A stretch of DNA of 29,676 nucleotides from Terfezia claveryi (GCA_015179025.1 WHUX01000418.1:1-29676); one strand, 5' to 3'. Shown: positions 8,944 through 19,600, counted from the stretch's first letter. Notes: a model not told the origin generated them from the letters alone. Program-made: numbers and translations.

Positions 8944-10503
8944 ATGCCAAACCGTCCTGAGAAGAAAAAGACAACTGGTAAAGCGCCAACCAGCCCGGCC
9001 CAGAACCTCCCATGCAGAAAAAAAGAAAGACAACCCTAGGAGCGCCAGCCAGCCCGGTCGCGAAGACGCCGACAACTCGCACAGAGCATGTTCCCCAAAA
9101 AAGGAAGACAAGAGCAGAATTAGCTCACCCAATTGAGGATGTTCCAAGAAGAAGGACAAGAGCCGAACTAGCCCTCATCCCACCCCAGTTGAGGATGTTC
9201 CAACAAGGAGAAGGACAAGAGCCGAACTAGCCTTCTACCCACCCCCAATTGCAGATGTTCCAACAAGAAGCACGCCAAGAGCCGAACTTGCCGAGGATGT
9301 TCCAAAGAATCTTTATGCCAAATATGCCGACTTCCCATGGGGCCCTCGAGAGTTTAATCCAGACACAGAATTTAGTGGGGGGAGGAAGGCATGGGGCACC
9401 TCCACTAATCCCCATACGAAAAAAATTCGAGAAACACACAAGAAACTGCTTGGACCCCCGCTGTCGTGGGAGCGGGCCAAGGACTGGAAAAGGCAAAAGG
9501 TAAACAGGGTGCTCAAAGCAGGGATTAAGGAGGCCGAACACGCCACTACTACTGGAAGGGCAATAGGCACCCGAAGGGCCTCGTTAACCGATGTGGAACG
9601 AGGCAACTTTGAACGACTGGTTCAAAGGACTTGCGACCTGATGTTTATCCGCAAAAAGGCATATATTTTGTACCAGTGGCATCAGCTATCCGACGAGCAG
9701 AAGCGAGTCTATTTGGAATTACAGGAGCAAGAAGAGCTCCCCGAATTCAAAATTCCCAATGCTGAGTTGGAAGCAATAGGGGTAAAGCCAGTGCAGCAAT
9801 TCGCAGTGGTCATTAGCGTTGTGCCGATCAACCGCCGAGCCTATGCCCGATTTGATGAGCCAACCGAACGTGACACAGTGTCTGGGCACGGGACTAGTGA
9901 TACAGGGCCCAACACACCACTAGCAATTGATAGCAGGATGCAGACTATACAAGAGGAGTTGGCTGAGGGGGGTGCCGACGATTGCTTAAGTGATGAGGAC
10001 ATTGGGACGGATATTGAAGAGGTAGGTGCTTCCTCGTGCTTGATCTAAATCTGAGAACTTTACTCACAAGTAGATAGGACTACGATGACAAACCCAACAA
10101 GGAAGATGATGACGAAGATACAGGACTATGGGGCCGATGGGTAGCTTCGGAGGGTTCTTCAGAAGAAGAAGCTCAATCAACTGAATCCGACTCCAGCAAA
10201 CGGGGAAAGGCGTTGTCAGTACCTAGCGGAGATAGGCCTGCCGAATTGCTTCCAAGCGACACCGAAGATGGGGACTATAGGGATTCCACCGAGGAGAACG
10301 ATTGCGAAGTCAATGAACGAGTATATCAGCGGATTTTACGTCAAGGTGCTGCGATGACAACAAGCGACAACAATAAAGATGACAAAGGCGAGAAGCAAGT
10401 CGCAGGCGATGATGGGGGGAAAGATGAGCCAGCAGATGAGGATGAGGGTGAGTATGATGATGAAGGTGACAATTACAGTGAGGATGGGGAAGAAGCAAAC
10501 TAG
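8944..10503 (+). pseudogene. Basic N-terminus / acidic C-terminus protein with weak HMG-like segment (frame-disrupted)
   Basis: Multicopy family; a truncated second copy lies at 22864-23550. The N-terminus from ATG 8944 is basic (MPNRPEKKKTTGKAPTSPA) and needs two frame changes before the long frame. One change is inside a tandem repeat that encodes EDVP, then RRRTRAELA (about 9090-9290). The main frame runs to 10021, then a 56-nt intron (10022-10077, GTAGGT...GATAG) joins it in frame to a last exon ending at TAG 10501-10503. Its centre has WHQLSDEQKRVYLELQEQEE, resembling helices 2-3 of an HMG box, but the match is weak. The last exon is strongly acidic (ending DDEGDNYSEDGEEAN), as in many chromatin-associated proteins. 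The frameshifts may be real decay or unrecognised splicing. It lies about 680 bp upstream of the H3-like gene, same strand. Confidence 0.55.
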
Positions 10504-10540
10504 GGAGGAGAATGGGAACTAATTTGGATTTCTTTTTAGT

Positions 10541-10625
10541 GTCACAGATGGAAAACATGTCACGGATGGAAAACTTGTCACGGATGGAAAACTTGTCACG
10601 GATGGAGAACTTGTCACGGATGCCG
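10541..10625. repeat. Five-unit TGTCACGGATGGAAAAC array in the 3' UTR
   Basis: Five units with an 18-bp period (first unit CACAGA, then four CACGGA). It starts 38 bp after the stop codon. The pseudogene copy at 23300-23345 has the same array reduced to three decayed units, so the array belongs to this gene's 3' UTR. Confidence 0.93.
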
Positions 10626-10719
10626 TGAATGGTCGTTCGTTAACAATTTTCTGAGGTTTAATTGTATCTACTACTTTTGTGTTTGATTGTGTATTTTATT
10701 GCGTCTTTGCTTGTATGTT

Positions 10720-10915
10720 TGTTGGATGACTACAGCCTGAAGCAAGGGGTATTTCGTTTTTGTGTTGTTTTTGGATGTCTACGGCGTATGCGAGAGATAT
10801 TTTCTTTGTGTATTTTTTTGATGTCAACTGAGCACGCTAGGGGGTATTTGTTTTAGAATTATGTGTATCTCTACGGGGTATTTTCCTTGTGTGTTTTTTT
10901 TGATATAAACAGGCT
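10720..10915. repeat. Degenerate about 50-bp tandem repeat downstream of the acidic-tail gene
   Basis: Successive GGATGACTAC / GGATGTCTACGG / GATGTCAAC units each followed by GGTATTT and a T-rich run. Similar T-rich units follow the second copy (about 23440-23545). Noncoding. Confidence 0.45.
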
Positions 10916-11180
10916 AATGTGGCGTAACACTAAGGTAACGTTTTTTTGTTACTCCCTTTGTTATGAGTGAGCTAACAGATGGGGATGCAGATAAACAATG
11001 AATTATACTTTGTTGTAGAGCTCAATGCTTGAGATCAGTCTATTTTTCGTCCACTTCGTGCCCTCGGGAACATACATATACAAGCAAACTTACTGTCCCA
11101 AACCTCAGATCCTTCGATTTGCAACCTTCAGTCAGTGGATATTACACTTACTCTTTTGTACCCCCGAATACACAGATATA

Positions 11181-12109
11181 ATGGCCGGAACGAAACAACG
11201 AGCTAGGAATGTCAAGACGATAGTACCCCCTGCGAGAGTACCTACAGTGGTCCCAAAAAAGAGAGGGGTACTCCCCAAAAAGAAAAGGGTACTCCCCAAA
11301 AAGAAAAGGGTAGTCCCACGAAAGAGAAGGGTGGATCGGCGTAACAACTCCCCCCAGTTCAATTTGAACTTGGAATGCTAAGTTTGCTGTCAGTGGCAAT
11401 TATTAGACAAATTCGGAGACAACAGGCCAGCAGTCAATTAATCATTCCGAAGACTGCGTTCCGACGGTTATGTCGAGAGATCGTACAGGATGTTAACACT
11501 GAATACAACAGTTATCCTACGATACTCGGTGGGCGGACAAATGTGGAGAGAATTGGCATCATAGCAACAAATGCCCTCCAAGAGGCTACGGAGGCATACC
11601 TCCATGAATTTTTGACAAGTAATAAAGCATATATCGTGAGAAGGTCAGGGTGAGACTAACCAGGTGTATGAAATAGCAATCAACCTGTATGCAACACAGA
11701 GCGGAGACCGAAACCCACCACGCCAAACAATTCTACGAAGGGATGTGGTGTTGTGGCGTCAGGTGGAAGCCAATCGGCTATCTGGGGGTAATGTGACCTA
11801 CCGCCCGCACCCCAAGCACCACCAGTACTACCATCGCCCTCATCATCCTCCTCATCATCCTCCTCATCATCCTCCTCATCATCACCGTCGTTACCATCAT
11901 CACCCTCATCATCATCATCATCAGAATCATCGTCTTCACCGTCACCATCAGTTTCGCCGTCGACTAGATCACCGGCATCAGTTGGTGCCCCGCCATCTCC
12001 TGCAACTCCTCCTTCGCCGGCATCAGTTGGTGCCCCGCGATCTCCTGCAACACCTCCTTCGCCGGCGATACCACCTGCTTCGCCGGCACCACTTGCACCT
12101 CCGGCATGA
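11181..12109 (+). CDS. Highly diverged histone H3-like protein (possible CenH3-type variant)
   Basis: Inferred exons 11181-11340, 11394-11635 and 11700 onward; introns of 53 nt (GTAACA..TCAG) and 64 nt (GTGAGA, GACTAAC branch, ACAG) keep frame. The N-terminus MAGTKQRAR matches canonical H3 MARTKQTAR at 7 of 9 positions. The tail is then replaced by four VLPKKKR-type heptads (11247-11330). The fold follows: RQIRRQQASSQLIIPK (alpha-N), FRRLCREIVQDVNTEY (alpha-1), an about 13-residue loop-1 insertion, IATNALQEATEAYL (alpha-2), a longer loop 2, and RQTILRRDVVLW (alpha-3). By eye about half of the alpha-N/alpha-1 positions equal H3. A long loop 1 is a CENP-A trait, whereas TEAYL is H3-like. The C-terminus is unresolved. 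Either the same frame continues through a His/Pro-rich run to 12293, or a very short 38-nt intron (11788-11825) leads to a Ser/Pro-rich tail ending at 12109, which I favour because a 45-bp coding duplication preserves that frame. Confidence 0.8.
11247..11330 (+). repeat. Four 21-bp tandem repeats encoding NLS-like heptads
   Basis: Four in-frame 21-bp units encode VVPKKRG, VLPKKKR, VLPKKKR and VVPRKRR in the tail of the H3-like protein. Units 2 and 3 are identical, so the expansion is recent. The core PKKKR resembles classical monopartite nuclear localisation signals. Confidence 0.95.
11839..11884. repeat. 12-bp microsatellite CATCATCCTCCT
   Basis: About four near-perfect 12-bp units followed by further ATC-rich sequence to about 11930. 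On the plus strand it reads Ser-, His/Pro- or Ile/Leu-rich by frame; on the minus strand acidic. Confidence 0.85.
11976..12065 (+). repeat. 45-bp tandem duplication in the putative Ser/Pro tail
   Basis: Units 11976-12020 and 12021-12065 differ at two positions. In the Ser/Pro frame they encode ASVGAPPSPATPPSP and ASVGAPRSPATPPSP. Confidence 0.9.
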
Positions 12110-12375
12110 CCTACACTGCTGGCATCGCCTACATTGTCATCGCGTTCTGACGATGTATGGGGAACGGAAGGAAGAGGCCAGGAGTAGGGCATTTGACTTT
12201 TTCTATAGGGTTATTTTTTTGGGTTGTGTTATGTATTTGGGGGATAGATATCTTGCGATCAGCTCCGTTTTTTTTTTTTTTTTTTTTTTTTAGGTTATAT
12301 TAAGTTGTGATGGTAGGAAATGGAATGTTAGGAGAGCTCATAATCTGGGTGAAACGTAATTTGCCAGAATAGACA
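12110..12375. other. 3' flank of the H3-like gene with a 24-base poly(T) run
   Basis: The poly(T) tract spans 12268-12291. On the minus strand it would be a poly(A) tail, but no retroposed gene is recognisable beside it and no flanking duplication was seen. The rest shows no gene. Confidence 0.5.
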
Positions 12376-12407
12376 ATTCCGTGACAACTTGAGGCAATTC
12401 CGTGACG
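12376..12407. repeat. Two-unit AATTCCGTGAC array
   Basis: AATTCCGTGAC at 12376 and 12397, 21 bp apart. It lies about 35 bp before the duplicated block at 12441 and is in the opposite orientation to it. Confidence 0.85.
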
Positions 12408-12440
12408 ACTATGGACAGTGAGAAATGGCGACGATTCCAT

Positions 12441-12721
12441 AACCACGGATCCGTCCTCCTGTCACGGATCCGTCCTCCTGTCACGGATTGCCCCGCCTGT
12501 CACGGATTCCTCCTCCTGTCACGGACTTGAACTTTTCCTTCCCGCTCAATCCTTACCACCATTTCTCAACTGCGTTCTACTAGTGGCTAACCTTCTGTCC
12601 ATTCCCCTATCATTCTCCTGTATAATCTTACCCTGCCTTGTGTGCTAATGTGAATTACATTCATTGATACCTCATCAATTTCTGCACACTCTGATTCTCA
12701 TAAAACGAATCGCTTTAATTC
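12441..12721. repeat. Duplicated block, copy 2, with a five-unit CACGGA array
   Basis: Corresponds to 1644-1922 nearly base for base: five CACGGA cores (CACGGATCCGTCCTCCTGT type), then the same unique sequence ending at CGCTTTAATTC. The identity stops sharply at 12721, where element B begins. Both copies share the same right-hand end, so this could be the end of a repeat family. Confidence 0.92.
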
Positions 12722-14138
12722 AAGCAATCCGTGGTGTGTTCAGTTAAATTTGAACCGAATTATATGAGAAACTGGTCCTCCAGTCGAGCAATATGCATCA
12801 GTAGATGACACTAAGGCTTGGCGAGTAGTCGACGGCTACTCGGCGCTGGCCCGAGTAATTCAGAGCGACATATAGCCGACTCGCCGAGTTGGAGGCTTGG
12901 GCAAAACTCGGCCGTCGGCGCGAGTCTTGGCGAGGCGGCGCGGGGAAAAATCGCCTCGGTGCGCACACTAAGTATACTTAGTTTTATCCTTTTTGGCACT
13001 AGGGAAGTTACCATAGAGACCTCCTGGTCTACCCTTCTTGCCTGCTACTTTAGCTGCATTCTTAGCTACTTTTTCAGGCAATTTGAATTCAGACTTAGTC
13101 CATTCCATAGGTTTACCAGGACCCCATTGCCTCTCAGACATCTTTTGGTATTGTTGCAGGGATTTGGTTTCCTGTTTTAGTACATCCTCCTGTACTGCAA
13201 TTTTGTTCAATATTTCCTCAAAGGTTGACTCATATGATATCAATCCTTTGACTTTAGCCCTAAGCAGGGGTACTAGTCCATCTACTAGTTTCATCTTTAG
13301 TACATGATCACTTATCATATCTTTTCTATTCAAATCCTTGCACTTAATTTTGAACTCTTCCAGGTTCTGTGCATACTGCATGACAGTAACATCTAGTCTC
13401 TGATGGTGTGACAGATATTCTTTCTACAAGAATTCAGGTGCCACTGTAGAGATGAGTTTACCTCTCAGTTTTAATATAAATTCATGAAAATTCCTGTCCT
13501 CAACATCAGCTTTCTTAGAGCAATACTGGTTATACCAAGTCTAAGCACTCTTCTCAAACATAAAGCTTGCCCTATCCAGACTTTCCCAACTTGCTATATC
13601 TATCCCTTAATACTCTACCCACTTCTGCAACTGTTGCACATAATTGTCAAAGGTAGTTTGGTCCCTCCATTTCTCTGATACTCCATCAATCATTGGGGGA
13701 TTGGGAATTTTTGCAAGTTTGTTTGCCTTTTTGACTAGAGATTTGCTAATCTGTTGTGATGGTATTTTTTGACCAGTCTTTTTAGACTATTTCAAGTGGT
13801 GAGGGCTAGGCTCTCTAGTTGACTTTTGCTTCCTGTCATCATCAGAGCCATTATCTGACTCATCACCCTCAGATCTAGATCCTGGGTCCTCACTGCCTCC
13901 TTCAGCTACACTACTAGTGCTCTTCTTAGACTTCTTGTCAGGAGTCTTACCCTTCTTGGTATGTGTTGGCTTTTTCCTATCTTTAGGTGGTGGTAGCATG
14001 TCTTTTTCAAATATTTCTTCTATATCTGTTTCATAATCTCCATTATCTTCTTCTTCATACTGCACACTTTTCCCCTTACCCTTGCCTCCAGCTCCAAACA
14101 GTTTCCTTCCTATCTCCTCATGAGTTTCTACAGGTTCT
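12722..14138 (-). pseudogene. Element B: 3' part of the Ty3-type gag (minus strand)
   Basis: Downstream half of a gag interrupted by element A at 14138/20741. Across the insertion point the frame reads through (…EIVSPITEP then VETHEEIGRKLFG), showing that the two parts were one ORF. Then comes an acidic, Lys-rich region (DGDYETDIEEIFEKD-like, 13787-14065), the gag core (FDNYVQQLQKWVEY, FHEFILKLRGKLISTVAPEF, MQYAQNLEEFKIKCK, about 13000-13700) and a basic tail (WGPGKPMEWTKSEFKLPEK). Several in-frame stops are present (for example after HHLK at 13787). A MITE-like insert (12816-12964) splits the 3' end, and homology ends at 12722 against the duplicated block, so pol is missing. Confidence 0.8.
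12816..12964 (+). mobile_element. MITE-like element, copy 2, with an 8-bp target duplication
   Basis: A 149-bp noncoding insert rich in ACTCGG/CCGAGT hexamers, starting GCTTGGCGAGTAGTCG and ending CTCGGTGCGC. Both sides carry ACACTAAG (12808-12815 and 12965-12972), an 8-bp target duplication. It sits in element B gag. Removing it and one ACACTAAG restores continuity apart from one TAG. An 8-bp duplication and subterminal hexamers point to the hAT superfamily, but the terminal inverted repeats are weak. Confidence 0.7.
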
Positions 14139-14733
14139 TGTTAAGGCTCAGGTAAGAGACCTACCTCCTCGAGGGCTAATTCCAATACTCTACTACAACG
14201 CTAACTGATATGGCCTGATCAACTATGCAGATAGGGTAGTGCAGATAGAGAGATTGGCGTATTGAAGTATATAGCCCCTGACATCAGATCTTATGTATAT
14301 ATTTCTCTTCTCGTATCTATTATGTTCTATTTGTTATGTCATTAATGTATCGTTATTGGATGTATCTCCTGTATGTCAGCCTGACTGCAAAGCGTTGTAG
14401 TTCGGGCTACCTAATCAATGTATGTCAGACTGCAACGTTCCTAATTGGGAAGTGTCTTCCTAATCAGGTAACAACCTGACGTCAGTACTACTAAGCTGTT
14501 ATAGGAAGCATCGTCCAGATCTGATTATTCGTTATCAGACCTGGGCTTCTATATAACCCACCGCTTTTACATAGTTAATAAAATAAGACCCAAGCGGTAT
14601 TCTAAGTCTCATATAGCTTTATTCTTATCGAGTCCGCTCTACACCCGAGTTGTTACTGTGTTTATACTTATACCTGACACTGATAACCCCTTTCGCCGAC
14701 TTGTATATTCGTAGTTACAGCCCGCCTGTAATA
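14139..14733 (+). repeat. 5' LTR of element A
   Basis: TATA box CTATATAAC at 14549-14557, AATAAA-like signal at about 14577, then CCAAGCGGTAT (about 14590-14600), which is complementary to the primer site just after the LTR. The LTR starts TGTTAAGGCTCAGG. Confidence 0.95.
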
Positions 14734-14735
14734 TT

Positions 14736-14744
14736 ACACCGCTT
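14736..14744 (+). promoter_or_regulatory. Putative self-priming primer-binding site of element A
   Basis: ACACCGCTT starts three bases after the LTR. Its complement AAGCGGTGT occurs in the LTR R region (14592-14600 as AAGCGGTAT; exactly AAGCGGTGT in the LTR of element C at 24022-24030), about 42 bp after the TATA box. No tRNA-like TGG start is present. Confidence 0.5.
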
Positions 14745-14791
14745 ATCTATACACCTCTATAGACACCAACACCCTATAATCCCCTACAACT

Positions 14792-16547
14792 ATGTCAATA
14801 TTGAGAGGATTATTTGGTGAAGCCTCTGATGAGCCTATGGCTGACACTGATAATGATAGTGTTGTCCAGGCACAGCAACAAGCTGAACAATTCATCGAGC
14901 AATACTATGCTCCCTCTTCTCAGATTCCACAATTTCAGGAATGCTGGGGCACCCCCCGTCAACAAATAGGACTCGGATCAATATCCTCCTCCTCTCCTGA
15001 ACCTATTATACGATCAGTTGCCCCATCAGTAGCTCCATCTAATAATACAGGACCCTCTACTAAGGGCAAGCGACCAGCAGCTCACCACCAGACTCCCGTT
15101 GATCCTGGATATGCCGCCATGAAGGTACAAGTTCAGCATTTAGAGGCAGAAAAGCAAGCTGCACTCGCACACGTACAACAGCTACAACAGACATAGATAG
15201 CACATACCGAGTTTATTCAGTGAAGTGCAGCAGATATCCAGAATACAGCTAATGCTGCTGCCAACAAACATGCACAACTATCGAATGATACGCTAAGTGC
15301 ACTCACACAAATCCAGAATCTTATTATTTCGGGATAAATAAAACAGACAAAAGAATTCCAAACAATCCACCACAACCTCCGATATCTCAAGGGACAAGCC
15401 GACCTCTACAATGATCAATACCAGCAACGGTTTGCTAATATTGAAGGACAGATCAGTAGTATGAAAGGACAATTCACTAACTTTCAAGACCGACTTGAAA
15501 GGGTAGAATGTCGGGTACAGGCTCCTCAGCCTATACACCCTTCAGCGAATACAGCACAAAGACTCGAAGAAGCAGCAGGAGGTATACCACTACCCCTTCC
15601 ATCACCAGTCGAACAAAGACGACCCAGAGATCCCACTCCTCCACTTTCACCTCCAGTAGGACTTGGAATCTTTGAATATAAGCAGATAGCAGGCAAAGCA
15701 CCACCCCGAATAAATTCAAATGAGATCGAACGTATCTCGAAGGCTGAATCCTTCAAATGGATGACTATTTTCTTATTACCCTCACTCGAAATGAAGACCA
15801 GAAGCTGGCATATGTTGGGTTGTCAATGGATGAAAGGCATTAGATTGGTGGAAGGCTAACCGGGTTAAGTATCATACTTGGAAGGAAGTTACGGAAGCCA
15901 TGGAACTATATTATGGAGATCACTACCAGGCAGACCGAGTATACCATGACTTAGCAGTACTAAAAAAGACTGGTTCTGTTTTAGACTACCTAACAGAGGT
16001 AGATAGGCTCAACAATTATGCCAAATTATCTAAGATGCAAGTCATTAATATTATCATCTCCAACCTTCCCCATGACCTCCGCAAATCAATGGCCCATTAT
16101 GAAAACCTCCGTACCTTTCCTCACCAATGGAGACAAAAACTCGTCGAAATGGATATCATTAATACTGAGTTCCAGAGTCGTAGCCGCCATACTGCTCCAT
16201 CTCAACCAGCATCAAAGAAATGAACATTCGATGATCGAGTACAGTTTCTAGGAAGAAACTCTACTACAACTACTACTGGCTCATCAAGAACAGAACACCT
16301 CCCAAGCCCCATCTTTAATAAACGACAAAAAGAAGGGAGGTGCACTAACTGTGGAAGAAGCACTCATAAATATTACGAGTGTAGAAGCCAAAGAACCGCT
16401 AAAACCCCCCCTCTATTTAATGCCTCTACTACTCGTACTACTAGTCAGGCACTAGTACCCACCAATAAGAAAGTACGAATGGATAAGGGACAATTAAGAA
16501 TTACAGAGCTGGGCTCTGAAGAAGAAGAACAGTCAGGAAACAAGTAA
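14792..16547 (+). pseudogene. Element A gag
   Basis: Structural protein of element A. It begins at ATG 14792 (MSILRGLFGEASDEPMADT), closely matching the gag start of element C. A Gln-rich coiled region follows, then the capsid-like core (LDWWKANRVKYHTW, then YYGDHYQADRVYHDL, then YAKLSKMQVINIIISNLPHDL) and a CCHC zinc knuckle CTNCGRSTHKYYEC (about 16341-16382), ending at TAA 16545-16547. In-frame stops: TAG near 15194, TGA near 15221, TAA near 15337 and TGA 16221-16223. One frameshift falls between about 15760 and 15850. Nonfunctional. Confidence 0.9.
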
Positions 16548-16606
16548 GGAGTACATTACCTACTGTCGGACGTACTACCAGACACTCTCCTCTTTTGATG
16601 GTCTGA

Positions 16607-19600
16607 ATTCTCATCGCTGGGGAAGAAGTTGAAGCAGTGGTAGACTGTAGAGCTAGTGCTCCAGTTGTTGGAAAAAGATTGGTAGTTAAGTTGGGAATTT
16701 GGAAGAGAGCTAGGGAAGTTAGGGTTAGGCAGGGAGATGGATCTCGAATTTCTGGAGGGAAATATGTGGTTAATACTAGGTTTGATATGTTGGATTCCTC
16801 TTCTCATTTTTTGGGTAAGTTCAAAATGGATGCCGAAGTTTTGGATATTGGGAAAAAGGATGTTATTTTGGGTTTATCTTGGTTAACAGAAAATGGATTT
16901 TCGGTGGATACTCAGGACAGGTGCCTGAGACAGGTCTCTACAGGTTTGATTATTCCATGTTCTGTTAGATGGATTCCTACTGTTTCCATTCTAGAAGTTG
17001 AAGAGCCACTAGAGGATGGCGAGATTGTGCTTATAATTGACGCAAGCGAACAATACTCTCGTTACGCACATTGCTTTACCGCAGAACAGGCAGCTAGACT
17101 CCTTGAACATAAGCCGTGGGACTACGAAATCCCCCTCCAAGACCCAACCGTAAAGACTCGGATACCATTCAGGGCTATCTATAAGACCACATGGGAGGAA
17201 GACGAAGCACTCCAGAAGTACCTTGATGAGAACCTTCCTACTACCAAAGTCCGACATTCACGCTCCTCCGCCGGTGCTCCTATCCTATTTGTTCGAAAGA
17301 AAGATGGATCCTTAAGGCTATGTGTTGATTACCAAGCCCTCAACCGCCTTACAGTACCAAACAAATACCCACTCCCTCTTATCTTAGAGTTACTTGATAG
17401 AACTCATGGAAGTAAATGGTTCACTCGATTGGACCTTAAGAATGGGTATAACCTCATCAGGATTGCACCAGGAGACGAATGGAAGACAGCATTTAGGATA
17501 AAAAAGGGACTATTCAAGTATACCGTGATGCCATTTAGGTTGACCAATGTCCCTGCTACATTTCAAGAGATGATGGATACAATCTTCAAAGATATGGAAG
17601 GATGTATCTGGTACTTGGATGACATACTCATCTATGGAGGTAAGACAGAGGAAGAACATCAACAAATAGTCGAAAAAGTTCTTCAGCAATGCATCCAACA
17701 TAGGTTAGCTGTTAACCTCATGAAGTCCGAATTCCATGTCCAGGAGACCTTATTCCTTGGTCATATTATCAATAGTCAACACGTCCAAATGGACCCCTAC
17801 AAGCTCGAAACCATATCCAAGTGGCCCATTCCCACTAAGAAGAAAGAGGTTCAAGCATTCCTAGGCTTCGCTAATTACTACCCTCGATTCATTACCAACT
17901 ATAGTGCAAAAGCACGCCCTTTAATCGACTTAACAAAGGATGTTCCTTTCAGTTAGGGACACGAACAACAGCAAGCCTTTGATGACCTCCGAGAACGATT
18001 CCTCACCGCCCCCATCCTTACACCGTTTGACAGACAACTCGACACAATTATAGAGACTGATGCTAGTAACCAAGCTATTGCTGGTATCCTCTCTCAATAC
18101 CATGTTGTCAATAGAGGAAAGCAGCTTCACCCCGTTGAATACCATGTCAAAACCCTTTCCGCAGCTCAACGCAACTGGCCTATCCACGATAAAGAGTTGT
18201 TTGCAATCGTGGATTGCTTCCGGAAGTGGCGAGATTGGTTGGTTGGCGTTCCAGTGAACGTCTATACAGACCACCAAGGGTTACAATATTTCAATACCAA
18301 GCAGAAGCTCAACTCCCGTCAAGCTACCTGGTACCTCCGCATGTCCGAGTTCATCTACAATATTCACTACAGACCCGGTTCGAAGATAGGTAAGCCTGAT
18401 AGCCTGTCTAGACGTTCAGGGGAAGAGAAATCAGGCATGGATGCTAGATTTTTCGAAGATGGACAACTAATGGTATTAGGGGAAGAGGATAAACAGGAAG
18501 CCGAAGATGTTGAAATGGAAGGAATAGATGTGGCTGGATAGCAGAAGAAGGATGGACTATGGGTAGTACCCTCCGAGTTTAAGTTGGAAGTGCTAAGACA
18601 GCACTATGATAGTCAAGTGGTAGGACATTGGGGAAGACATCGTACTCAAGAGCTAGTATCAAGGAACTTTACATGGGATAAGTGGCAGGAAGATATAGTG
18701 AACTATGTGGCAGGATGTACGAAGTGTCAAAAAGCAAAGGCAGATAGGCATAGCAGACCAACGAAGTTGGTACCGATGCCAACTGGAGAACGACTATTTG
18801 AGGAAATAGCTATGGACTTCGTTGGTGAGCTACCAGAGTCAGAAGGTTTCAATGCAATACTTGTTATTACGGACCTGTTTACGAAAGTACAACACTATAT
18901 TCCGGCAAAGACTACATGGACAGCATCCAATGTTGCTGATACCTATATTAATGAGATATGGAGACTTTATAGCCTTCCCAGACACATTACCTCTGACTGC
19001 GGTCCACAATTCGCCTCTAGATTCCTCAAGGAGCTCAACCAAAAGCTCAACATAACCCTCCACCTCTCCACTGCCTATCACCCCCAGACCAATGGACTTG
19101 CTGAATGAGCAGTCTAAACACTTAAGTAGTACCTCCACATCTACTGTCACTATAGGCAAGCTCATTGCAAACGATGGCTACCCCTAGCCGAGTTTGCCTA
19201 TAATACTGCCGCCCACTCCACCCATAAGTACTCCCCTTACCGAAGTTTGTACGGCTTCGACCCTCACACCATTCACCTTTCAGATGACTATGAATTCTCC
19301 TCCCCCGCTACGGAAGAATGGCTAGACCGAATGACAACTGTGCACAACCAAATTCACGATACCCTTAAGTAAATCAACCACAAAAGAAGTGCTATACACC
19401 TCGAAAAGGCACGCAGGTTTGCTATTGATGATTGGGTATTGGTTGACCGCCGGAACCTACAGATATAAGCTGGGAACAACCGTTCCCTCACCAGCAAGTG
19501 GATAGGGCCCTACAAGGTCATTGAAGCTATTGGTTCATATGCATACAGGCTCGAAGTTCCATAAGGTATACGATGGCACAATGTTGTTCATGTCATTCTC

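Noticed and set aside
11680..12192. Minus-strand ORF, Asp/Glu- and Ala/Gly-rich, antisense to the H3-like gene
   Set aside because: Its composition follows directly from the ATC/TCC repeats on the other strand, and it overlaps the alpha-3 coding part of the H3-like gene.
12268..12291. Poly(T) run as a retroposon tail
   Set aside because: No adjacent processed gene, SINE box or target duplication visible; could be simple slippage.
12418..12648. ORFs with repeated CHG / VTD peptides in the arrays (also 1414-1785, 6639-6824, 6496-6753)
   Set aside because: Simple translation of the CACGGA repeat; arrays have different periods and lie in introns or UTRs.
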